Shown here piece by piece: positions 35,526-44,504 of a DNA stretch of 63,548 nt. The notes below the pieces were generated by a model. The model was not told where the DNA came from. It made no database searches and was given only the letters and a program-made list of their open reading frames with translations. How positions within the stretch are numbered: the first letter of the stretch is position 1; every line of letters begins with the position of its first letter. Source of the DNA: Bacteroidales bacterium. Its GTDB lineage: Bacteria; Bacteroidota; Bacteroidia; Bacteroidales; P3. The translations under genes were made by a program, and so were the position numbers. The stretch lies in the NCBI GenBank assembly GCA_017545365.1, contig JAFWOP010000015.1, positions 1 to 63,548 of the forward strand, written 5' to 3'.

Positions 35526-36530
35526 ATGAAAATCTGGATAGATATAACCAATACACCTCATGTGGTTGTTTTAATGCCTATTATCAGACATCTGGAAAAA
35601 AGGCATGAACTGATAATCACTGCCAGGGATTTTTCAGAAACAATTCCTTTGTTGAAACAAAATGGAATTACTCCATTGGTTTTTGGTTCGTATAAGGGGA
35701 AAAACAGGATAAAAAAAGTATTTGGATTGATTGGGCGTATGTGTGGCCTCCTTTTTAGAACGCCAAAATTCGATCTTGCCTTTTCTTTAGGAGGAAATTA
35801 CACTTCGGCAGTTGCATTTGTAAGGGGTAAGAAGTCCATGGTATTTAGCGACAATGATATCTCGTTCAAATTCTTTTCTTTCAGGTACGGTAGTTATTTT
35901 ATATTTCCAAAGTATTTTGATTATAAGAAAGTACAGAAGAAATACAAGATAAAAGATACGCAAATATTCACCTTCAATGGATTCAAAGAGGACATCTATA
36001 TTGCGGATTATGTTCCGAATCCATCTTTTATAAAGCAATTGCCATTTGATGAGTATGTCGTGGTCCGTCCTGAGAATTTGAAGGCATCATATGTACCGAC
36101 GGACAGCTATTCTATCGTTCCTGAGTTGTTTGATGTTTTCTCTGACGAAAACATACTTTTCCTTCCGAGATACGAAGAAGAAAAACAATACGCTGAAGGG
36201 CATCCCTCCGTTTGGTACCCCAATGGCCCACTTCCTGGTTTGGACGTGTGTTATCATGCAAAAGCTGTCCTGACTGGTGCAGGTACATTTGCGCGAGAGG
36301 CTGCTTTGATGGGTGTCCCTGCTGTCAGTTTTTTCCCTGGTGCAACATTTCTTTCAGTAGATGTTGAATTGCAGAAAAGAGGTCTGGAATTTAAGTCCAG
36401 AGAACCAGATGCCATTAGGCAATATATTTATATGTCAAAACGCGGAATTACGTCTACCGAGAGGAGCGTCGGTGTGCAGAAGGAGGTTTTTGACATTATA
36501 GATAAGATTATTTCGTTCAATGTGAAATAG
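35526..36530 (+). CDS. DUF354 family protein, glycosyltransferase-like (GT-B fold)
   Basis: A 334-residue protein beginning MKIWIDITNTPHVVVLMPIIRHL, the typical opening of DUF354, a family related to UDP-GlcNAc 2-epimerases and GT-B transferases. LAFSLGGNYTSAVAF and LTGAGTFAREAALMGVPAVSFFPG fit the donor-binding region. It lies just upstream of the ManNAcA genes. The ATG at 35526 was chosen; a TTG at 35511 would overlap the previous gene. Confidence 0.7.
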   Translation: MKIWIDITNTPHVVVLMPIIRHLEKRHELIITARDFSETIPLLKQNGITPLVFGSYKGKNRIKKVFGLIGRMCGLLFRTPKFDLAFSLGGNYTSAVAFVRGKKSMVFSDNDISFKFFSFRYGSYFIFPKYFDYKKVQKKYKIKDTQIFTFNGFKEDIYIADYVPNPSFIKQLPFDEYVVVRPENLKASYVPTDSYSIVPELFDVFSDENILFLPRYEEEKQYAEGHPSVWYPNGPLPGLDVCYHAKAVLTGAGTFAREAALMGVPAVSFFPGATFLSVDVELQKRGLEFKSREPDAIRQYIYMSKRGITSTERSVGVQKEVFDIIDKIISFNVK

Positions 36531-36557
36531 ATATCCAAATAATTCGTATATAATTCA

Positions 36558-37784
36558 ATGATTAACGTAATAGGATTAGGATACATTGGTCTTCCTACAG
36601 CTTTGATGATGGCCTCCCATGGCGTGGAGGTGGTCGGAACTGATTACAATCGTGAATTAGTGGACACGCTTGCTTCAGGGCATACCACATTTAAAGAGAA
36701 AGGGCTGGATGAATTGTTCATGGAGGCTGTTGCGAAAGGCATCAAGTTTACCACACAGTACCAAAAAACTGATATGTATATCGTTAGTGTGCCGACACCA
36801 TATGATAAATTCAGTAAGAAGGTGGATGCGGGTCTTGTTGTGGCTGCAGTGCGGGACGTACTTCAGGTGGCTCCTATAGGAGCCATAGTGGTGATTGAAT
36901 CGACAGTTAGTCCGGGGACTATAGACAGATTTGTGCGGCCTGTTATAGAAGAAGCTGGTTTTAAAATCGGTAAAGACATCCATTTAGTGCATGCCCCGGA
37001 ACGGATAATTCCTGGAAATATGGTGTATGAGTTACTCCACAACAACCGCACCATTGGGGCGGATAGTCGTGAAATAGGCGAGCGTGTTAAGCAGTATTAT
37101 GCCTCATTCTGTCAGGGAGAGATTGTTGTTACAGATATTCGCACTGCTGAAATGACTAAAGTTGTGGAGAATACTTTCCGAGCAGTGAATATTGCTTTTG
37201 CGAATGAGTTGATGCGTATTTGTCGTCATGATAATATGGATGTGTATGAAATTATCCGTATATGCAACATGCATCCTCGTGTAAACATCTTACAACCAGG
37301 TCCTGGTGTGGGTGGACATTGCATTAGTGTTGACCCTTGGTTCCTTGTTGGAGATTACCCTCAGTTGGCTAAAGTAATAGCCGAGAGCATGAAGACAAAC
37401 GATAGTCAGCCGGAATATGTGCTGAATCGTATTCATGAGATTATGCTGGAAAATAGAATCTCTGATAGTAATAGGGTCGGATTATACGGTATAACATATA
37501 AGGAAAATGTAGATGATTTTCGCGAAAGCCCGACTCTTCAGCTCCTAGAGGCACAAGAAAGACATCTGGCAAGGCCATTAAATTGTTATGACCCGTTCTT
37601 AGAAAACCAAAAAATAGCGGAGCATCAATTTTCCAACTTTGATGAGTTCATTGAAAACACTGATTTGCTTGTAGTGATGGTGAAACATGACCATATCAAG
37701 CAAAATTGGAACAAACTCACGGGGAAAGTGATTTTAGACTGCCATAATATCTGTCCCTTAAAGGAAAAGGTTTACCATCTATAG
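36558..37784 (+). CDS. wecC: UDP-N-acetyl-D-mannosamine dehydrogenase (WecC-like)
   Basis: Oxidises UDP-ManNAc to UDP-ManNAcA with two NAD+. It has the NAD motif GLGYIG at 6-11, APERIIPGNMVYELLHNNRTIGA, and HPRVNILQPGPGVGGHC with the catalytic Cys255, segments that track WecC rather than UDP-glucose dehydrogenase. The 408 residues are normal. Its substrate-making partner WecB is the next gene. Confidence 0.9.
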   Translation: MINVIGLGYIGLPTALMMASHGVEVVGTDYNRELVDTLASGHTTFKEKGLDELFMEAVAKGIKFTTQYQKTDMYIVSVPTPYDKFSKKVDAGLVVAAVRDVLQVAPIGAIVVIESTVSPGTIDRFVRPVIEEAGFKIGKDIHLVHAPERIIPGNMVYELLHNNRTIGADSREIGERVKQYYASFCQGEIVVTDIRTAEMTKVVENTFRAVNIAFANELMRICRHDNMDVYEIIRICNMHPRVNILQPGPGVGGHCISVDPWFLVGDYPQLAKVIAESMKTNDSQPEYVLNRIHEIMLENRISDSNRVGLYGITYKENVDDFRESPTLQLLEAQERHLARPLNCYDPFLENQKIAEHQFSNFDEFIENTDLLVVMVKHDHIKQNWNKLTGKVILDCHNICPLKEKVYHL

Positions 37785-37812
37785 TTAAAACAATCAGGTC
37801 AACAAGGAATCT

Positions 37813-39087
37813 ATGAAGAAAGTTCTTCTTGTTTTTGGTACTCGTCCAGAAGCCATAAAAATGTGCCCTTTGGTGAAAGAGTTTCAGAAACATACAGAGG
37901 AGTTCGACGCAAGAGTTTGTGTTACAGGGCAGCACAGGGAGATGCTAGATCAGGTTCTAGAAATATTTGGGGTAGAGCCAGAATATGATCTGAATATTAT
38001 GAAGCAGGGACAGGACTTATATGATGTGACCGCAAGAGTTCTATTGGGATTACGTAATATACTGCAAGAAACACGTCCTGATTTGGTGTTGGTTCATGGT
38101 GACACTACTACTAGTATGGTGGCTGCATTGGCTGCATTTTACGAGCATATCCCAGTAGGGCATGTGGAAGCAGGTTTGCGCACAAGAAATATATATAGTC
38201 CATGGCCAGAAGAGATAAATAGACAAATAACAGCTCGAATTGCCACTTATAATTTTGTCCCAACATCCTTGGCTGAAAGAAATCTACGGGAGGAAAGCGT
38301 TCAGGGACATATCTTTGTAACAGGAAATACTGTGATAGATGCTCTGCAACAAGTGGTTAACAGGCTGTCTAAGGATAAGGAACTTGCGGAGAAACAGAAG
38401 ATGACATTGTTGCAAATGGGTTATGATGTAAATAGGTTGGAGTGTCACTTGGGGATGCCCAAAGATTCTGATTTGGAACAAATAGACAGGCGTGGCAATA
38501 CATTTAGTGCTATCACCCCCCATATAAGAAAACGCAGATTAGTACTGATTACTGGTCATAGAAGGGAAAATTTTGGTAAGGGTTTTATTAATATGCTAAC
38601 AGCTATGAAAGACCTTGCAGAGAAATACCCCGACGTTGACTTTGTCTACCCGATGCACCTTAATCCTAATGTGCGTATGTCCATTGAACAAGTGTTCGGA
38701 ACAGATGCTGTAAGTGGCAAGCACATAAGCGGCAGGTTTGGAAATTTCTTTTTTATTGAGCCTTTAGATTATTTGGAATTTGTCTATCTTATGTCTATGT
38801 CCTATATTGTTCTCACAGATAGTGGGGGCATTCAGGAGGAGGCGCCAGGTTTAGGTAAACCAGTATTAGTAATGCGTGACACAACCGAACGGCCCGAAGC
38901 TCTTGATGCGGGAACAGTGCACCTTGTCGGCACGGATTACAGTCTTATTGTTGCTGAAGTCAGCAGCCTGTTAGAGGATAAAAATGCTTATGAGAAGATG
39001 TCCAAGGCAATCAATCCCTATGGTGATGGGTTCGCCTCCGAAAGAATTGTTCAGAATATAAGCCATTGTCTTAGCAAGAAACAATAG
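37813..39087 (+). CDS. wecB: UDP-N-acetylglucosamine 2-epimerase (non-hydrolysing)
   Basis: Makes UDP-ManNAc from UDP-GlcNAc. It has the family blocks FGTRPEAIKM (8-17), VHGDTTTS, GHVEAGLRT, ITGHRRENFG, HLNPNVR and DSGGIQEEAPGLGKPVLVMRDTTERPE. At 424 residues it is about 50 longer than E. coli WecB; the extra stretch lies around 190-240, after VTGNTVIDAL, and is not seen in the usual enzyme. Confidence 0.93.
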   Translation: MKKVLLVFGTRPEAIKMCPLVKEFQKHTEEFDARVCVTGQHREMLDQVLEIFGVEPEYDLNIMKQGQDLYDVTARVLLGLRNILQETRPDLVLVHGDTTTSMVAALAAFYEHIPVGHVEAGLRTRNIYSPWPEEINRQITARIATYNFVPTSLAERNLREESVQGHIFVTGNTVIDALQQVVNRLSKDKELAEKQKMTLLQMGYDVNRLECHLGMPKDSDLEQIDRRGNTFSAITPHIRKRRLVLITGHRRENFGKGFINMLTAMKDLAEKYPDVDFVYPMHLNPNVRMSIEQVFGTDAVSGKHISGRFGNFFFIEPLDYLEFVYLMSMSYIVLTDSGGIQEEAPGLGKPVLVMRDTTERPEALDAGTVHLVGTDYSLIVAEVSSLLEDKNAYEKMSKAINPYGDGFASERIVQNISHCLSKKQ

Positions 39088-39123
39088 TTTGTCAATGCTA
39101 CTTTGGAAGAACTGTGTGAAGAT

Positions 39124-39867
39124 ATGGATTTTACCTTAATCAAATATCAAGAGTTATTGGAGGCGCTGAAGAAGAGCGGTGTCTCTTTTAAATTGCGGCA
39201 TGATGTTGACATGCTCCCACAGAACTCTTTACGGACGGCTCAAATAGAAAATTCATTAGGGCTTTCTGCCACTTATTATTTCCGCATGGTACCTGAAAGT
39301 TATAATGAGGGTATAATCAAATCCATTTCAAGTCTGGGACATGAGATAGGCTATCATTATGAGTCGCTGACAACATGTAATGGTGATATAGAAGCAGCTT
39401 ATAATGACTTTTGTAAGAACTTAGATAAGTTAAGAGCTCTGGTACCTATTTCAAGTATCTGCATGCATGGCTCCCCACGCAGTAAATGGGATAGTAGAGA
39501 TTTATGGAATCACTATGACTATCATGCATTAGGAATTGATTACGAACCATATTTTGATACTGATTTCACATCAACCGTATACTTGACCGACACCGGAAGA
39601 CGTTGGGATGGCTATCATGTCAGTGTCAGAGATAAGATTCCAGTCTTTCAAGAACAATGGGAGTCTCAAGGTTTGGTGTTCCATTCTACAGATGATATTA
39701 TTCATCAGCTAAATAATGTTGGGTCACCTTTATGCAGATCGAGGTATTCTCTGCTAATTACTACGCATCCACAACGATGGAATCCTTTGGGGATTGGGTA
39801 CATTAAAGAATATTGTTTTCAGTCGTTGAAGAATATGATAAAAAGATTTCTGGTTTTGAGCAAATAA
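39124..39867 (+). CDS. Polysaccharide deacetylase-like protein (NodB-related)
   Basis: A 247-residue protein of the clade found in exopolysaccharide loci: KLRHDVDM (Asp pair), GHEIGYHYES and CMHGSPRSKWDSRDLW. The typical DDG is reduced to RHDVD, as in this subfamily, so the activity is uncertain. I chose the ATG at 39124 because it gives MDFTLIKYQELL, the normal family start; the alternative is a TTG at 39103. Confidence 0.65.
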   Translation: MDFTLIKYQELLEALKKSGVSFKLRHDVDMLPQNSLRTAQIENSLGLSATYYFRMVPESYNEGIIKSISSLGHEIGYHYESLTTCNGDIEAAYNDFCKNLDKLRALVPISSICMHGSPRSKWDSRDLWNHYDYHALGIDYEPYFDTDFTSTVYLTDTGRRWDGYHVSVRDKIPVFQEQWESQGLVFHSTDDIIHQLNNVGSPLCRSRYSLLITTHPQRWNPLGIGYIKEYCFQSLKNMIKRFLVLSK

Positions 39868-39932
39868 TTGTAACTTGAACACAATAATTCATTTGTCTCT
39901 TGCGTTATTAATTAATCATTATTTATAATATT

Positions 39933-40721
39933 ATGAATAGAAGTTTTAGATCCTTGTTCGCTTTGCTATTGGCTACTGCTATGTTTTCATCATGCTTGAC
40001 ACCTGGAGAGGTGAACTATTTGCAGGACATGCGACATGGAAGCCAGATTGAGCTAGAAAATGCATTTCAGGCAAGAATTTGTCCTTATGATGAATTAGAT
40101 ATTTATGTCTTTTGTTCTGATGAGGAGCTTGCTAAGCCATTTAATCTTAGAGCTTTTGCATCAAGTACGACTAATGCTGGCAGGAGAGGTTCCTATTTGG
40201 TGGATGTGAATGGTAATGTGCAAATACCCACGATAGGAAACTTACATGTATCTGGCATGACTAGGCTTGAGTTGCAAGACACCTTGACGAACATCTTAGT
40301 TGGTCAGAGGTTGTTGCCGGATGCTGTTGTAATGGTACGTTTTTCTAATTTCAAGATTTTCTTTTTAGGTGCTGAAGGAGGTAAAGCCATCACTATAAGC
40401 AACGAAAGATGTACATTCCTAGAAGCCTTGGCTTTATGTGGAGGCTTGAATGCATATACTAGCCGTAATAAAATTGCCGTTATGAGAGAGGTGGATGGCA
40501 AAATGGTGATGAGGTATTTGGACCCCCGATCCTCTTCTGTATTCCAGGACCCTTTCTTCATGTTGCAGCAGAACGATTTTATTATTACTCAAAACTATAC
40601 AAAAGAAACGCCTAGGAGAGAGGCCAGAAATATGGTATCGTGGTTGTCTGTTGCAATGTCATGCTTGACATTTGTTGTGACTATCATGGGTTATGTCAAT
40701 AAGATGAACGGAGGAAATTAA
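39933..40721 (+). CDS. wza: Outer-membrane polysaccharide export lipoprotein (Wza-like)
   Basis: A 262-residue lipoprotein (signal peptide, lipobox FSSC with Cys21). The Poly_export domain opens with RICPYDELDIYVF and carries GSYLVDVNGNVQIPTIGNLHVSGMTRLELQDTL. A SLBB-like part follows (FKIFFLGAEGGKAITI). Near the end a hydrophobic segment (LSVAMSCLTFVVTIMGYV) could be a membrane helix like the one Wza uses to cross the outer membrane. It forms the translocon with the following Wzc. Confidence 0.9.
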   Translation: MNRSFRSLFALLLATAMFSSCLTPGEVNYLQDMRHGSQIELENAFQARICPYDELDIYVFCSDEELAKPFNLRAFASSTTNAGRRGSYLVDVNGNVQIPTIGNLHVSGMTRLELQDTLTNILVGQRLLPDAVVMVRFSNFKIFFLGAEGGKAITISNERCTFLEALALCGGLNAYTSRNKIAVMREVDGKMVMRYLDPRSSSVFQDPFFMLQQNDFIITQNYTKETPRREARNMVSWLSVAMSCLTFVVTIMGYVNKMNGGN

Positions 40722-40783
40722 ATCCCTTGTTTCTGCTACTAGATTTGTAATTTAATATTTCACTATATAATAGTAATATACTC

Positions 40784-43288
40784 ATGGATAATGATAATGT
40801 AAACAACTCTACTTCGAAACAGAGTACGACTACTACCGATATGTCATTTCTTGACGAGAAACAGTCAATATCTTTCCGAATTAAGGATATTGTTTTTCTT
40901 CTATTAAGAAATATACATTGGCTGATTATTTTTGCTGTTATCGGCGGTGCTATAGCTAACTTTATGGCACGACGTCAGGACAGGGTCTATCAGAGTCAGG
41001 CGAAAATACTTATTAGGAGTGGTAATGACCTAGGTATAAGTGATAACGACACACGTGAACTTTCTATAAAGAATGCTCTTGGTCTCCGTTCTTTCTATTC
41101 TAGTACGATTAATAACGAAATGATGATTCTCACTTCTAAGACCACTATCCAAAAAGCGGTTGAAGAGCTGAAACTCAACGTAATTTATAGTACTGAAACC
41201 AGATTCCTCAAACGTACAAAGAATCTATACGGCATCTCTCCTGTCGAATTGGAGTTCAACGAAGAGAACTTTTTGTTACCTGATCACTTGACTATTAGGA
41301 TTGTAGATAAAGAGCATGTTCTTATTCTTCGTCCAGACCATCATAGTCTTCTAGTTCCGTTAGACAAAAGAGTCATCACGCCTATGGGTAGCTTAACTGT
41401 TCATAAGACATGGGCTTTTGTTGATAAATCAGTTGGCATGGAGATTGATGTTGATCACAGAGATGTTTCATCTGTGGCCGATTATTATCGCTCTAAGCTA
41501 GTGGTCAGAAGAAATGACGAGAGGAATACCATCCTTAACCTTTATATGAAGGATTATTCCCCTCAACGTTGTGCCGATTTCATCAATACCGTAATCAGGG
41601 TGTATAACGAAGGGGCTGTGAATGATAAGAAACGCATCATCAATGACACGTATAACTATATCAATGAACGTATCAATATTGTAAGCAGTGATTTGGGAGC
41701 CCAGGAGTCGGCTATTGCCAATTACCGCAGCAGTGATGTGGTCATGGCGTCGGGTGCCTACAGCGGGGGTTATGCCAATGCGGGTATTCGGTCAGACAAT
41801 GAGGCCTCCCGTCTCCAGAATGAACTTGGAATGGCGCGTGATCTGCTTTCAACTATTGAGGCAAGTGATGGCACCCAAGTGATTTCGTCAGGAGCCATTT
41901 CTAACGGGGCGGTGTTATCGTATCTCTCCAATTATAACCGTCATGCGCAGGATGTATCTCGATATAAGGAGATGGGTACGCTTAATAATCCAGTCGCTTC
42001 ACGTGCAATTGAGAACCAAGAGCAGCAAAAAGCTGACCTAATCAGTATGACACAAGGTTATATTTCCTCTTTGGAACAAAGAATCATCAACGAACGCAGT
42101 CTCGCAAGCGAAGCCTCTGCCAAAGTTCGTGCAGTGCCTATCAAGCAGCTTTATCTAGAAGAATTGGAACGCAATCAGAAAATTAAAGAACAACTCTATG
42201 TCTCTTTGCTCACCCGTCGTGAGGAACTGATGATTAGCAAACCATCCTTAGAAGGTAGTGCTAAAATAATCGATCCTGCTCCAGTAAACAAAACCCCGGT
42301 TGCCCCAGATGTTGCACATATGACTTTTATAGGTGCCTTAATTGGCCTGCTCATCCCGGTTGCATTTTACTTCCTTAAGAAATTGTTCGATACCCAGGTG
42401 AAAACCTATGCTGATATCGAATCGGCCACAACCATCCCCTTCCTTGCTGAAATACCAGCTCTTCCCGATGATGATGACCGTTCAATTATTATCACGGAAA
42501 AAGAACATGATGGCATTGCTGAGTCCTTCCGTCACTTAAGGGCAAAGATTGACTTCTTAAGCGGGCATAAAGGACAGGCCAAGATTCTTCTTTTCTCTTC
42601 CTTGGTGCCAGGGTCTGGTAAGACATTTACCACAAGCAATTTGGCCGCAAGTATAGGCCTCACGGGAAAGAAAGTCCTCCTTATGGATCTCGATCTGCGT
42701 AAGGGGTCGCTGACCCGTAAATTCTATTCTCGTAAGAAACCAGGCATAGTTAACTATCTGACCGAAAAAGAGTCTAATATTGATAGCCTCATCCAGCATG
42801 ATGTTGTTGCTAAAGGTGTGGATGCCCTATTCTCAGGTCCCCTGCCTCCTAATCCGGCAGAACTGCTTGGCTCCTCTTTGTTTGATGAGTTGATCGAATA
42901 CGTCCGTGGCAAGTATGAATATATCATCATTGATAGCACTCCCGCTGGTATGGTTGTCGACACTGACATTGTCAAACATGTGGCCGACCACACTGTCTTT
43001 ATGATCCGTGCGAGAAAGTTCGACAAGCGAATGCTTCTTGACATCGAACGTCTGTATAAAGATAATGCTTTCCCCAACATGTGTACCATCCTTAACGATG
43101 TGAAATATGAAAAACAGCCGATGTATGGCCGCAATTATGGCTATGGCTACGGCTATGGTTATGGCTACGGTTACGGCTATGGCTACGGTTATGGTTATGG
43201 CTACGGCTATGGGGAGACGAATAATCAGAAAGATGATGATGATGATGAGTCTGGCGAAGAGACAGCCAAATCAAGAAGAAAGAGGTAG
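40784..43288 (+). CDS. wzc: Polysaccharide copolymerase with BY-kinase domain (Wzc-like)
   Basis: Controls chain length and export through the inner membrane. It has a Wzz domain with a first helix at about 46-66 (HWLIIFAVIGGAIANF), a periplasmic coiled-coil region, PVNKTPVAPD before the second helix (about 510-530), and a cytoplasmic tyrosine kinase: Walker A VPGSGKT (about 607-613), Walker A' LLMDLDLRKG (about 631-640) and Walker B IIIDST (about 714-719). The C-terminus is a run of 13 Tyr-Gly pairs followed by an acidic stretch and basic end. This Tyr cluster is the expected autophosphorylation site. Confidence 0.93.
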   Translation: MDNDNVNNSTSKQSTTTTDMSFLDEKQSISFRIKDIVFLLLRNIHWLIIFAVIGGAIANFMARRQDRVYQSQAKILIRSGNDLGISDNDTRELSIKNALGLRSFYSSTINNEMMILTSKTTIQKAVEELKLNVIYSTETRFLKRTKNLYGISPVELEFNEENFLLPDHLTIRIVDKEHVLILRPDHHSLLVPLDKRVITPMGSLTVHKTWAFVDKSVGMEIDVDHRDVSSVADYYRSKLVVRRNDERNTILNLYMKDYSPQRCADFINTVIRVYNEGAVNDKKRIINDTYNYINERINIVSSDLGAQESAIANYRSSDVVMASGAYSGGYANAGIRSDNEASRLQNELGMARDLLSTIEASDGTQVISSGAISNGAVLSYLSNYNRHAQDVSRYKEMGTLNNPVASRAIENQEQQKADLISMTQGYISSLEQRIINERSLASEASAKVRAVPIKQLYLEELERNQKIKEQLYVSLLTRREELMISKPSLEGSAKIIDPAPVNKTPVAPDVAHMTFIGALIGLLIPVAFYFLKKLFDTQVKTYADIESATTIPFLAEIPALPDDDDRSIIITEKEHDGIAESFRHLRAKIDFLSGHKGQAKILLFSSLVPGSGKTFTTSNLAASIGLTGKKVLLMDLDLRKGSLTRKFYSRKKPGIVNYLTEKESNIDSLIQHDVVAKGVDALFSGPLPPNPAELLGSSLFDELIEYVRGKYEYIIIDSTPAGMVVDTDIVKHVADHTVFMIRARKFDKRMLLDIERLYKDNAFPNMCTILNDVKYEKQPMYGRNYGYGYGYGYGYGYGYGYGYGYGYGYGETNNQKDDDDDESGEETAKSRRKR
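43136..43213 (+). repeat. 6-bp tandem repeat coding for (Tyr-Gly)13
   Basis: Thirteen consecutive 6-bp units of the form TAY-GGN in the 3' end of the Wzc-like gene. Codons alternate between TAT/TAC and GGC/GGT, so the DNA repeat is imperfect while the peptide repeat is perfect. Gain or loss of units would keep the frame. Confidence 0.9.
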
Positions 43289-43297
43289 TCTTGCAAG

Positions 43298-44407
43298 ATG
43301 AGCAATCCGCTTACAGTAACCTCTCCGTTGCTCCCTGACTTAGATGAGTTTTCCACAATGCTCCAAAACATTTGGAACAATAAGTGGATAACTAACAATG
43401 GGCAATATCATCAGCAGTTGGAGGATGCATTGTGCAAATACCTTAAGGTACCCTTCATCAGTCTTTTTACGAATGGTACCTTACCATTACTGACAGCATT
43501 ACAGGCTCTTAGAATCAGTGGCGAAGTCATTACTACACCATATACATTTGTGGCCACTACCCATAGTATTTGGTGGAATGGCCTAAAACCGGTGTTTGTT
43601 GATATTGATCCGAGTAATTGCGGCATCAATCCAAATTGTATCGAGGCCGCAATCACCCCCAGAACAACTGCAATCATGCCAGTTCACTGTTATGGCAAGC
43701 CCTGCGATATTGCTGGTATTAAGCAAATTGCCGACAGGTATGGGCTGAGAGTCATTTATGATGCGGCTCATGCTTTTGGTGTCGAAGTGAATGGAAAATC
43801 AATACTTGAATATGGCGACATATCTACACTTAGTTTCCATGCCACAAAAGTGTTTAACACTGTTGAAGGGGGTGCCATGGCTGTACATGATGAAGCCACC
43901 AAACAAAGGATTGACTATCTGAAGAACTTTGGCTTCGAGAGCGAGACTGAGGTCATTGCTCCTGGCATCAACGGCAAACTCGACGAGCTGAGGTCTGTAT
44001 TTGGATTGCTTAATCTCCAACAGATTGATGCCGCCATAGAGGCTCGTCACCAGGTTGCCATCCGTTATCGTGAAGCCCTTCGTGATGTGCCTGGCATACG
44101 TTTCTTCGATGATATGCCGGGCGTGAAGCACAACTATAGCTATTTCCCCATCTTCGTTGATGCGGAGGAATATGGCATGACCCGTGACGAGTTATATTTC
44201 CAAATGCGACAGCACAATATCCTTGGCCGTAGATATTTCTATCCGCTCATAAGTACCTTCAGCACCTATCGGGGACTTCCGAGTGCGTCGCCAGAGAATC
44301 TCCCTAACGCCACCCGCATTGCCAATGAGGTGATATGTCTCCCGATGCATCACAATCTCACATCCGAGGATATAGACCGTGTTATTGGTGTCATTATCAG
44401 AAGATAA
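43298..44407 (+). CDS. DegT/DnrJ/EryC1/StrS family sugar aminotransferase
   Basis: A PLP-dependent enzyme of 369 residues that transfers an amino group to a keto-sugar nucleotide. LFTNGTLPLLTALQAL, TPYTFVATTHSIWWNGLKPVFVDID, YDAAHAFGVE and SFHATKVFNTVEGG (internal-aldimine Lys) define the family. No dTDP-4-keto-sugar pathway is present in the window; the only keto-sugar intermediate made here is GDP-4-keto-6-deoxymannose from Gmd, which would make GDP-perosamine possible. A substrate made elsewhere is equally possible. It closes the locus and a terminator follows. Confidence 0.85.
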   Translation: MSNPLTVTSPLLPDLDEFSTMLQNIWNNKWITNNGQYHQQLEDALCKYLKVPFISLFTNGTLPLLTALQALRISGEVITTPYTFVATTHSIWWNGLKPVFVDIDPSNCGINPNCIEAAITPRTTAIMPVHCYGKPCDIAGIKQIADRYGLRVIYDAAHAFGVEVNGKSILEYGDISTLSFHATKVFNTVEGGAMAVHDEATKQRIDYLKNFGFESETEVIAPGINGKLDELRSVFGLLNLQQIDAAIEARHQVAIRYREALRDVPGIRFFDDMPGVKHNYSYFPIFVDAEEYGMTRDELYFQMRQHNILGRRYFYPLISTFSTYRGLPSASPENLPNATRIANEVICLPMHHNLTSEDIDRVIGVIIRR

Positions 44408-44437
44408 CCACCGTTCGACAACACCTCCCCAGTTATC

Positions 44438-44472
44438 AAGGTGTCCCAAGACTGTTTGAGGACACCTTTTTT
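44438..44472 (+). terminator. Terminator at the end of the polysaccharide locus
   Basis: AAGGTGTCC / GGACACCTT form a 9-bp stem with a 13-nt loop, followed by a T-run. It lies 30 nt after the aminotransferase stop and before the convergent restriction-modification gene. Confidence 0.88.
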
Positions 44473-44504
44473 GTATCTATCACCCTATATCCCCACATGA
44501 CTGT

